Origin: Blastocladiella britannica | Taxonomy: Eukaryota; Blastocladiomycota; Blastocladiomycetes; Blastocladiales; Blastocladiaceae | Direction: 5' to 3' | Assembly (NCBI GenBank): GCA_025349905.2 | Contig: MU624773.1 | Span: 1 to 24,625, forward strand | Length of the DNA stretch: 24,625 nucleotides | Part shown: positions 1 through 7,946 of the stretch, piece after piece | Layout: every line of letters starts with the position of its first letter | Numbering within the stretch: the first letter of the stretch is position 1 | Notes under the pieces: model-generated | What the model was told of the DNA's origin: nothing | The model's input: the letters and a program-made list of their open reading frames with translations, nothing else | Databases searched by the model: none | Program-made: the position numbers and the translations under genes

Positions 1-354
1 GAGAGCCACGAAGGCGGTCACTACTCGGGCGGCGCGCACGGCAGCAAGGACGAGGGCTCGTCGTGGTACCAGCACCAAGACAACGGCCAGTGGGCGCCTG
101 GCAAGTACGAGGGTCCCGGCACCGGCTACGACAACGGCCAGTACCACCCGGGCCAGTACCAGCACCAACACGACGCGTCCAACCCACTCGACGGCTACTC
201 GGGCGGCTACCACGCCACCGACTCCGGGGCGTACTCGTCGGCCGGCCACCACCAAGTTGATGCATCCAGCTCGTCTGCCGCATACGACCACAGCTCTGCC
301 ACGACCACGACCGACGACTACTCGCACATGATCGTCGCGCACCCTGTCATGTAA
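1..354 (+). CDS. C-terminal part of an unrecognised Gly/His/Tyr/Gln-rich protein (5' truncated)
   Basis: Frame 1 is open from the first base of the window to a TAA at 352-354, giving 117 visible residues. They are strongly biased to Gly, Tyr, His, Gln, Ser and Asp, with recurring short units such as GQY, YQHQ and GGY, and end in a less biased tail, HMIVAHPVM. No folded domain is visible. The bias is that of an intrinsically disordered, prion-like or phase-separating tail; this is inference from composition only. The third codon positions are almost all G or C, which supports real coding. An AATAAA lies 12 nt after the stop. The gene converges on the next one (stop to stop 74 nt). The start and any upstream domains lie outside the window, so no function can be assigned. 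Confidence 0.8.
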   Translation, partial: ESHEGGHYSGGAHGSKDEGSSWYQHQDNGQWAPGKYEGPGTGYDNGQYHPGQYQHQHDASNPLDGYSGGYHATDSGAYSSAGHHQVDASSSSAAYDHSSATTTTDDYSHMIVAHPVM

Positions 355-365
355 AAAAACAATGA

Positions 366-371
366 AATAAA
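366..371 (+). terminator. Polyadenylation signal AATAAA
   Basis: A canonical AATAAA hexamer lies 12 nt downstream of the TAA at 352-354, in the AT-rich gap between the two convergent genes. It probably serves the plus-strand gene. Confidence 0.6.
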
Positions 372-428
372 AGCTGTACATTACCATTCACTTTAGCAGC
401 CTTGGCCGAAAAGAAAGAATACATTAAA

Positions 429-2327
429 TCAAGGACAGTAGCGGACGATCCCAACCTCGGACTCGATATACATTGAGATCCCGCGCGTGACGGTCACATC
501 GGACAACCAATGGCGTGAGTCGTCGTCGTCGGCATCCGAAAACGCTCGGCCCAGCTCCTCAGCCCCCGGTAGCACGACGCGGCGGGATGTGGCAAGGTGC
601 GCCTGTAGCCACCACTCGAGCATCGTCAAGTCGGTTTGCCGGAGCAACGCGAGCCAGTCAGCCACGCCGAGCGGGAGCAGGGAAGCGATCGTGACGTTGT
701 ACCGGTGGCAATAGCACAGCAGGGAAGCGAAGAGGGTGTACACTTGCGGCGGCGGTGACAGCGGCTGCGGCGACGTACTCGGGACCGGAGCGGGTGAAAT
801 GGCGCTCATGAACTCAAGCGTGAAGAGCGTGACGCCAGTCATTTCAAGGTCCCACACACTGGCGTGGAACCCAACGGTATCATACTCATCTGGAGCAAAG
901 AGGCCCATGTGCTTCAGTAACCATCGCTGCACCCGATTGGCGTCGTACTTGATTGCTTCCAGACACACTTGCTGCCAGTCGTTTTTGGACGCACTGAGTT
1001 GGGGATGAGCGTGCCACCACTCGAGTACGTCCGCCGCATCTCGCTGGGCAACTGACAAAAGGCCGGACGAGCAGTCCAGATCCTGCGGCGGCAGCTGGTC
1101 CTGGTGGCGGTCCCACCACTCCAGAACTTCGACTTGTGCAAAGTCAATCGCCGTGGACACAATGTCGGATGCCCAAACGACCTCCAGCACGTCGCCCGAC
1201 TCCAAGGCGTAATCCAACATCTCCACGCGGTTATTTACGATCCATGGAAACACAAAGCGACCGCTGAGTCCCAGTCGCTGGCCGAGCGCCGCGCTCCGTG
1301 CCGCAGCCCACTGCAGGAAGGGTAGGTTTGCGGGCGAATAGCTTGAAAAGATAGATGGAGTTGGGATGCCGTGCCAGTCTGGGGAGAAGAACGGAAACGC
1401 GGTGGGGTCGTAATGATTCCCCGAGGCATGCGAGTGGTCCCACAGCCATTCCACGACAGCGAATTCGCGGTGAAGTAAAAGCCCAGTGGCAGCGCGCTGC
1501 GTGCCGAACGTGTGCTCGGGCGTGCGGTGCTCCAGGAACCGCGCCCACCACCATTCAACCGCGTCGATATCGCCACGAAAGAGCAGCGTGTCAATGAGGC
1601 TCGCAAACGAATCAGAGTCCGGCAGTCCTCCCGAGTGCGCATTGGCCCACCACCAGTCGAGAGTCTTGGTGGCGGCGATTGATCGCACGAGGTCCATGTT
1701 GCTCAGCGCGGCCATGGCCACCTCCTTGCTTGGCTGGCGTGCAATCCACCATTTCATGACCGTCGGATCCCCAGTCTGGGTCGAGAGCAATGCCGCGTCA
1801 CAATCCAGCTCTGTCATGTACCCGCGCTCGATCGCCCACAGCAGGACGCGAGTGTGGCCCTTGTTTGCGGCCATTTCCCAGCGCCGCGTCTCCCATCGGA
1901 CCGGGATATTCGCCGCGCTGGCAACGTCCGAAAACCAATCAAGGACCTCCATGCGGTCGTTCTCGATTGCTTGTGCGGTGAGGCCAAAGAGGTAGTTTTC
2001 GAGCCACACATAGCGACCCGCTGTCGTTGGTCCCGCGAGCTGCCAGAGCAAGTCAAGCACCGGCAGTGAACCTAGCGCGCCAGCAGCTCCGAGCGTCTTG
2101 AAAATGTCGTCGAACAGGACGTGCAGCGGGTAGTGCGGCAGCAGGGCGAGTCCGTGGCCGCTCTTGGTTGCATTTGAAGGCTTGTACTCGGAAAACCCAC
2201 GCGAGAGGACCGCGGAGAGCACCGAGCCGTGTTGGGGTAGAACATTTAGAACCGTAATAGCTTCTTCGGGCGTGAACGTGGCGCCGGCGGCGTGGGCTAA
2301 TATCAAGTACAAGATGTGGTCAATCAT
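429..2327 (-). CDS. Trp-rich ankyrin-like repeat protein, 632 aa
   Basis: A single uninterrupted exon from ATG (2325-2327) to TGA (429-431). The frame stays open further upstream but without an ATG, and that upstream stretch is a (CAA)9 leader, so this start is chosen. The N-terminus (MIDHILYLIL) is followed by at least nine degenerate helical units of about 30-50 residues. Each has a core like V-hydrophobic-EWWW or VLEWW: VLDWF, VMKWW, LDWWW, VEWWW, VEWLW, VLEWW twice and MLEWW. The order helix, turn, acidic residue, Leu, Trp-Trp is like diverged ankyrin repeats, but the consensus TPLH of true ankyrin repeats is absent. A Pro/Ser-rich linker (SPAPVPSTSPQPLSPP) sits near residue 530 and an acidic DADDDD near the C-terminus. 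The likely role is protein-protein binding; no catalytic motif is seen. The decayed gene at 6121-7648 appears to belong to the same family. Confidence 0.85.
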   Translation of the reverse strand: MIDHILYLILAHAAGATFTPEEAITVLNVLPQHGSVLSAVLSRGFSEYKPSNATKSGHGLALLPHYPLHVLFDDIFKTLGAAGALGSLPVLDLLWQLAGPTTAGRYVWLENYLFGLTAQAIENDRMEVLDWFSDVASAANIPVRWETRRWEMAANKGHTRVLLWAIERGYMTELDCDAALLSTQTGDPTVMKWWIARQPSKEVAMAALSNMDLVRSIAATKTLDWWWANAHSGGLPDSDSFASLIDTLLFRGDIDAVEWWWARFLEHRTPEHTFGTQRAATGLLLHREFAVVEWLWDHSHASGNHYDPTAFPFFSPDWHGIPTPSIFSSYSPANLPFLQWAAARSAALGQRLGLSGRFVFPWIVNNRVEMLDYALESGDVLEVVWASDIVSTAIDFAQVEVLEWWDRHQDQLPPQDLDCSSGLLSVAQRDAADVLEWWHAHPQLSASKNDWQQVCLEAIKYDANRVQRWLLKHMGLFAPDEYDTVGFHASVWDLEMTGVTLFTLEFMSAISPAPVPSTSPQPLSPPPQVYTLFASLLCYCHRYNVTIASLLPLGVADWLALLRQTDLTMLEWWLQAHLATSRRVVLPGAEELGRAFSDADDDDSRHWLSDVTVTRGISMYIESEVGIVRYCP

Positions 2328-2353
2328 TGTTGTTGTTGTTGTTGTTGTTGTTG
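2327..2353 (-). repeat. (CAA)9 microsatellite forming the leader just before the ATG
   Basis: The plus strand reads (TTG)9; on the coding strand it is (CAA)9, and its last A is the A of the start codon at 2327. The repeat is therefore in the 5' UTR, immediately before translation starts. CAA-rich leaders are known to be unstructured. Whether this one affects translation is inference. Confidence 0.85.
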
Positions 2354-3289
2354 CGTTAAAAGAAAAGTCCACTATTATTTGCCGGCGGCCAGGAGCCAAT
2401 CTTGCTTGCCGTTGATCTTTTTTTTTTTAATTGCCCAGGGTGAAATAGTTGCTGTGGGAATTGGCGATCCGAGTTCTCTTCACATTCACACACAACGCAA
2501 CAAAAGTGCTCTGATCTTGAATGCTCACTCATAGTAAATGTATTATACTGTTTGTATACGTTGACTGGCTGGGCCTATGCTGCACGCTATTTGATTCAAG
2601 CTCAAGAATTCGTTGCGTGAAAGGTTTCTGATCAAGTCAGAAAATGCGATGCGATCAAGTCTGGCCGACATGTGTGATCCCGACGGGCACTGTCGCCAAG
2701 TGATCGAGCGTCTGGCGTCCTTTATTGTACGCGAATGCACTGCTGGTGGTGGTGATCTGAGAAGAAAAAATGAATGAACGACCCCTTTGCACTTCTCGTG
2801 CTCAAGCTCGATTCTCATGCAAGATCTGTCTCCATCCTTTGCCGAGTAACCGCACTACCAAATCTAAATGGCAAGTGCCTGCTTGCCTCATTTGAGCTCA
2901 TTGCGATTGAACACAGCACCACTGAGAAACATGGACTTGATCCCATCACTCGTAGGTCGTTGTCTAGGCCACCTTTTCGAAGGAAATGTCCCTTTCACGG
3001 CCTTAATATTGAATACTTTTGGCCACGCCGACCCGAAATTTTCCGTCAATAACAGGAAACTACTCCTTGGGAAAGCATGTTATGCCCTGTCAAAACTGTA
3101 TACAAAGGCAGCCCATTCGTGCCATCCATGTTGTGGCGCTCGTAGTATATGTTGGGGATGGGAGGGCAAGATAAGTGTTGTACTGGGAGAACGATCTCCT
3201 GGACCTCACCTCTCTTTCCTCCAAGCAAGCAGGTTTTAATCCTTTGAATATATCCAAAGCCTGGCCAATTCCCGCTACCACGCTTCTCT
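2354..3289. other. Intergenic region without a convincing gene
   Basis: About 0.9 kb between the divergent left-hand gene and the TATA box at 3290. It is clearly more AT-rich than the flanking genes. It holds a short T run near 2420-2430 and several short ORFs. The longest ATG-started one, 2868-3239 (+), would encode 123 aa but shows neither a GC-rich third codon position nor any recognisable motif. I see no tRNA cloverleaf, inverted repeat or transposon end. It presumably includes the promoter of the minus-strand repeat gene. Confidence 0.5.
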
Positions 3290-3295
3290 TATAAA
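3290..3295 (+). promoter_or_regulatory. Probable TATA box (TATAAA)
   Basis: A perfect TATAAA at the point where base composition changes from AT-rich to GC-rich coding-like sequence. The next ATG on this strand that agrees with the coding signal is at 3406, about 110 nt downstream, a normal distance for a promoter and short leader. Confidence 0.45.
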
Positions 3296-3405
3296 TCACA
3301 GCACGCTCACTGTCGCAGAAGCAGTCAATCGACCACTTCGCGAGCAAGAAGACTAGCAGCAAGATTTCGGGCGCGTTTGAGCGCCTTCCGTCGGACCTTT
3401 CGGAG

Positions 3406-4021
3406 ATGTGTTTGGTTCAGAAGGCCGACAAGCCGAAGAAACTGCGCATCCGCAGGGCCTCAATGCCGCGCTGCAACCCCTCTACCGATACCACTCCGGC
3501 GATCACTGGCGGCGCGAATGGACACGCGATTGCTGACTGCAGTACTGGATCGGCAGCGGACCTCGACGCGTTCCTACTTCTGGGCGTGGTCGTGGAAGGC
3601 ACGCTCGAGGTCAAGGCCTTGCTCGCGTCCGGCCAAGACCAAGAAGTCTCTCCTGGAGCGCGTGGCCTTGCGCTTGGGTGGAAAGGGTGCCGTTCTCGAC
3701 TCTAAGGTGGTACCGATTGTCGTCCAGGCCGCTGGAAAAGCTGCCACTGCCCCCAGCTCGACCAGCAGTCACTTCAAGAAGGGCTACGAGCGGTACGAGT
3801 CCTCGTCATCATTGGCCGATACGCATGTGACGCGCGTCACGCGTCCGTGCGCGACTGCCGACCAGTCGTTCGCGACAGGCTTGGGCTTGTACTTGCCCCT
3901 GGCGTCGTTGGCGTCCGGGTCCGCTGCGATCGCCACTGCTGGCAAGGGCCTGCAGCAGTGGCTGTTTCTGCCCATGCTGCCCGAGGCGCCAGCACCTCTC
4001 ACGATCAAGGATCTGCTGTAG
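3406..4021 (+). CDS. Possible small gene of unknown function, reading frame changes near 3640
   Basis: From ATG 3406 the frame reads a basic start (KADKPKKLRIRR) and then an Ala/Leu/Val-rich segment, but it stops at 3703-3705. From about 3640 the coding-like codon pattern moves to the next frame (KKSLLERVALRLGGKG onward) and continues to TAG at 4019-4021 with an Ala/Ser/Leu-rich end (LPEAPAPLTIKDLL). Either an unidentified intron joins the two (a weak GTGGTC donor at 3586 and an AAG acceptor at 3637 would keep phase) or a frameshift has broken the gene. An intact alternative is the ATG ORF 3518-4021, 167 aa, whose first 40 residues look like an out-of-frame Arg/Ser/Trp shadow. A TATA box lies at 3290. 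No family is recognised, and the model is weak. Confidence 0.35.
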
Positions 4022-4323
4022 AAGATCCGCTCCATGCCAAATCCCCTTCAACCATCACGTCTTCATCGCATGTAACCAATCCTCAACTGTCCAACCAACC
4101 GTCAAAGCCACAACAACCGGAAAAAACCACAAAAACCACAAAAAAAACCCTTGTGCGAGTAATGTAATCCAATTAATTGTAATAAGTAACTCTTTGCCCG
4201 CCTGGACTCTATAACGATGCAATCAAGCTGATTGGGAAAGGCGGTGGTTGATGGTACATCCTGGATCCTCGCATGCCGTGAAGGTGGAGCTCTTTGATCC
4301 AATTCAATTCGAACAACAAAATA
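4022..4323. other. Intergenic spacer with A-rich tract
   Basis: About 300 nt between the possible gene ending at 4021 and the F-box gene. It contains CA- and A-rich runs (4106-4150, repeated CCACAAAAA-like units) and an AATTAATTGTAATAA stretch near 4173-4187 that may act as a 3' end signal. No TATA box or other defined promoter element is obvious. Confidence 0.4.
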
Positions 4324-6057
4324 ATGAACCTTCTCGACCTGCCCGATGACGTGCTTGAAGATATTGCGTCATTCCTGGACGAAAAGGCAGTGACCACCAT
4401 GAGGGCCGCGTCCCGTACCGCTTCAATATCGCGCCTGGTCCTGGCCAACCGCACACACGCTGCTTATTTCGCACTGTGTCAGGATGACGCTGATCAATTC
4501 CACGCTATCATGCCACAGTATTTGGGCAGGCGCCGGGGCCGGCGCACCCGAATGAACCGCCTCGCAGCCATAACCCTCTATGCGCAGCTTACGACGCGCT
4601 TGGTCCGCGGAAATATCGGGTTTCCTGGCCGATCATGGGCGCTGTTGAATGCCTGGTCGCATGACGCCGGCTTGATGACAGAGAGATTGATGCGTGAGCT
4701 GATGCAACTGGCACTGAGCCGGGGCGCATCGCGCGCGCTCGTGGCGCTGCTCAAGTATCGCGGAATGAACGCAGTTCAACTTGTTGGTGGATATTACGGC
4801 AACGCCAACCGGCTGTCTGCGTTTTTCAGACACCCGCGCATGATCGGCGACCCGCTGCGTGCCGAAATTGCCTTGCGGCTGTCGCTCCCGCTGGTTCATG
4901 GCGCACAACCCATATTGGCACTTGCAAATGTGCTCCTCGAGTGCGATCCAGCTCTGACTCTGGCCTATCTCTCGGTGCTGGACAATGACCATGCGTCACT
5001 CCAACTTGTTGCGTGCATTCTCGAACGAGGTGTGTGTACCCAAGGACCCAAATTTGCGCTCCTGGGCCTATTGAAAGTCGCTTTTTATCTGTCAACTTCT
5101 TCGACAACTGAAACACTCGAATTGGCTCGCTCTCGCCTGGAAACACACGTGAATGGAGACTCGAAACTTGCGCAGCGGCTTGTGGACTGGATGGCGCGAG
5201 TCGGCGCTCGCCTCGTGCAACGCGCACTGCTGGGGAGCTTGAACAGCTCGGGCATTGGTCTCCAGCTGGTATCAACCGCATATGTGCGCTGGGCGGCTCG
5301 GTACCTGGCACGGGACACAGCTGTGCATGCTTCGCGTGTGCACCACGCTGCCGCACAAAGAATGCTCTCGCTCCCGTATTCCCCAATAAACACCGAGCTC
5401 GCCGTAGCGTACTTGCAGGGGTTTCCGATCGACTTGACGCACACCCCTTTGACTGGTGATTGCCTCACGTGCATCATGTGTATTGGCGATGCAACGAGCG
5501 AGGGCGAACCGCAATGGTTTGTGAGGTCCACACCTGCGAGTGATCTCCAGCTAGCTCTAGCCCGACGCACCGCCGACGCAGCACTGCACACAGCGCTTGC
5601 CGTTGACCGGAACGCAGCGCATATCGCGTGGATCCGAGTGCTGCAAGTAGCTTACTTGGACATTTGCACATTGTTTCGATCGTGGGGCGAAATCCGCGGA
5701 TCCGAGAACCAGTTGCTGCAGGGCGCGGGTGTGGAACGGCTGGAGTTGACGTGCGGGCTCGACGGCGCCGGGATCCACCTGTCGACACTCATGACTGTGC
5801 AGCTGATTCACTTGATCCAGAACAAGTCATCCTGGTTCGTGGACGCTGTCGCGGCGGCGCGTGAAGCATGGCCAGAGACAGTTGCGGAATGGCGCGTGGA
5901 TGCACGGGTCGCACAACACGTACAAGCGTCGGCCTCCGCCTTCGAATTCCAACTCACGGATCCTACTGTCCGAGATATTTTAGTGTTGCTCGCTGAGGCG
6001 GGGATCCCGGTTGACGTGTCGCCCAGGCAATTTCTTTCTAATATAACGGGAGGTTGA
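4324..6057 (+). CDS. F-box protein, 577 aa
   Basis: One exon from ATG 4324 to TGA 6055-6057. Residues 2-45 have the layout of an F-box: LLDLPDDVLEDIASFLDEKA, then an alternating basic and hydrophobic helix ending in the RLVLANR region. F-box proteins bind Skp1 through this motif and bring substrates to SCF ubiquitin ligases; that role is inferred from the family. The remaining ~530 residues are helical, with Leu/Ala-rich segments (for example LALSRGASRALVALLK near 135-150) that could form an irregular solenoid. No LRR, WD40 or Kelch pattern can be read. An upstream in-frame start would need a TTG codon at 4294, so it is rejected. The gene sits between a Trp-rich repeat gene and a related pseudogene whose start is only 63 nt beyond its stop. 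This is consistent with a fast-evolving receptor-like family. Confidence 0.8.
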   Translation: MNLLDLPDDVLEDIASFLDEKAVTTMRAASRTASISRLVLANRTHAAYFALCQDDADQFHAIMPQYLGRRRGRRTRMNRLAAITLYAQLTTRLVRGNIGFPGRSWALLNAWSHDAGLMTERLMRELMQLALSRGASRALVALLKYRGMNAVQLVGGYYGNANRLSAFFRHPRMIGDPLRAEIALRLSLPLVHGAQPILALANVLLECDPALTLAYLSVLDNDHASLQLVACILERGVCTQGPKFALLGLLKVAFYLSTSSTTETLELARSRLETHVNGDSKLAQRLVDWMARVGARLVQRALLGSLNSSGIGLQLVSTAYVRWAARYLARDTAVHASRVHHAAAQRMLSLPYSPINTELAVAYLQGFPIDLTHTPLTGDCLTCIMCIGDATSEGEPQWFVRSTPASDLQLALARRTADAALHTALAVDRNAAHIAWIRVLQVAYLDICTLFRSWGEIRGSENQLLQGAGVERLELTCGLDGAGIHLSTLMTVQLIHLIQNKSSWFVDAVAAAREAWPETVAEWRVDARVAQHVQASASAFEFQLTDPTVRDILVLLAEAGIPVDVSPRQFLSNITGG

Positions 6058-6120
6058 GTCATATCTTCTTGCGGGTTGGTGAATTCCAGAAGAGTGATTC
6101 TCCTTCAAATTTTATCAAAA

Positions 6121-7648
6121 ATGAACGACCTGCATATTTCGCTTATTCTTGACCGTCTGCTGCTATTCGCCGCGCACAAGTCGTACACGCTCACCGCCGG
6201 CCTCCAGTTGCTGCGCGTCGTGCCACCGTATAATCTGCCCGCCACGTGCTGCCACGTCGTCCGCCGCGTTGTAAATGTGGGCGGCCTCGGTTATGTAGGC
6301 CGCAATTGACCTGCTGGGGCACTTTGACCGCCCACTGTCGGAAACCCAGCTTTCCCGGATTATTAAAGGCGCTGCTACTGACGGATACGTCCACGTGCTC
6401 AAAGTCGACCACGCGCGCATGCAGAAATGGCTGGTCGACGCCAACTCCGCCGCAGACCTTGACCATTACACGTCTGAGTTCCAGGTGGCGATTGAAATTG
6501 CCATTGCGCACGGCTAACCAGCTATCCTTGACTGGTGCCTTGACCACGGTGCCGAGATCACTCCCTGGTTAAATGAACCATTCTTGGTTGCCACCTCTTC
6601 GTGCCAGCCATTTTCGCTAGAGTGACTAAAGAAGTACTCGGTCGAGCGCGGAGTCGACTATGCTTTCAAATGCATCAAACACACGGCTGGGTACCGGAGG
6701 GCGCCTGCTGCAGCTTTAATCGCTACGTGGAAGGCCGACTACGCAGCACGCTCAGAGCCCTTGTTCCCTGCTGATGAGGAATTCCCCATCGAGCCCGTCT
6801 TTATACGACAGGAGATGGATGCTGCTGGTGGACTGGTGGCGCAATTATTGCAGCGAGACGGGCGGCCGTTCGCGTGGCCATCGCTTCCTTCGCTCATATT
6901 CTGCCGCCTTGTTCAAAATAACTTTTGGAACCTCAGCCAGTGGTGGTGGAGCTACATGGTTGAGAAAGTCGATCTTTATCATGCACAGTGGGGACTGGCC
7001 AGTAGCCTCAACACCATATGCTCCCAAGGAAATATCCAGTATCTGAACTGGTATTGGAATATTTGCGCCTTACCGAACTCGGCCCTTAAAGTTCAACGGC
7101 GCTGGCGCCTGTGCCGCCCTTTTCCCAGCTAGACATTATCCAGTGGTGGGAAGCCAAGGACGACAGTGGCGAGATGGATGCAACAGTATTTGATGTTAAA
7201 GCATCCGAAAAAAAAGAACCAGACGACTTGGGACACCATTTTTAAAGCGCTCAATGGTCACGAACTGGAAGCTCAGGCGCTGGCCTGGTGGTAGGCGCGG
7301 CGTGACCGCAATGACACGGGGCCTCGGGTGCTTGACCATAACTTGACGCGTCACCCGATCCTGTACCACAATCATGACGTTTGGCAGTGGTACTTTAATC
7401 ACTGCACCGCCAACTCACCGCTTCCGTTCATGACGCTCGACCTTATCGACGCAATCGTCGCACAAGATCGGATGGACATCCTCGATCAGCTCGGGAGACT
7501 GTCGGCGAAATATCAGTGGGGAGAGGTCGCCAAGAGCGTTCTAAGAGGGGAATGGTACCTTCACCCGACCTTCATTGCGACCTCGGCCGTGCGGGACTAC
7601 AGGCAAGAGGCTTGCGCTCTTCTGGGCGTGCAAGTCGAGCCGCGGTAA
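6121..7648 (+). pseudogene. Decayed Trp-rich ankyrin-like repeat gene
   Basis: An ATG at 6121 begins MNDLHISLILDRLLLFAAHK, which resembles the start of the repeat gene at 429-2327 (MIDHILYLIL). The coding signal then changes frame near 6285. It runs in the second frame with an in-frame TAG (6296), TAA (6515) and TGA (6623), and on through SQWWWSY and LNWYWN Trp-rich units to TAG 7130-7132. It moves to another frame for IIQWWEAKDD, and shifts back within or beside a run of eight A at 7208-7215. After one more in-frame TAG (7292), the last part (HDVWQWYFNHC and on) ends at TAA 7646-7648. At least three frame changes and four premature stops make a functional product implausible. Residual codon bias and WW motifs show what it was. 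No restored protein is proposed. Confidence 0.8.
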
Positions 7649-7946
7649 AGCGATCATTTGGAGTGAGATTCAGGATGGCACTCAATGCAAATTTTTTTAA
7701 ACCAAACTTACAGATTCCTCCATCGCCTACTCGATGTATTGGCGATCGCCGCGCAATTCTCCCCAGGAGCAGCGCCTATAATTCAATAATCAATGCGTTG
7801 ATGTCCAGCACCTTTTTTGTGTCCAAGGAGAGGATGGACGCGCGGACACAAAAAAAAAAAAAAATCGCCCAGGATACAAAAACGGGCCTGGTCGCCCTCC
7901 ATTCGCCTGACTGTTATTGACAGAATTTACTCGTCGCCATCCAACA
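7649..7946. other. Intergenic spacer with an A15 run
   Basis: Roughly 300 nt between the pseudogene and the Hsp70-like gene. It carries a run of 15 A at 7850-7864 and a shorter T run near 7690. No TATA box is evident. It should contain the promoter of the Hsp70-like gene. Confidence 0.5.

Noticed and set aside
2868..3239. 123-codon plus-strand ORF in the left intergenic region
   Set aside because: Starts with ATG but has no third-position GC bias like the true genes and no motif; kept only as part of the intergenic description.
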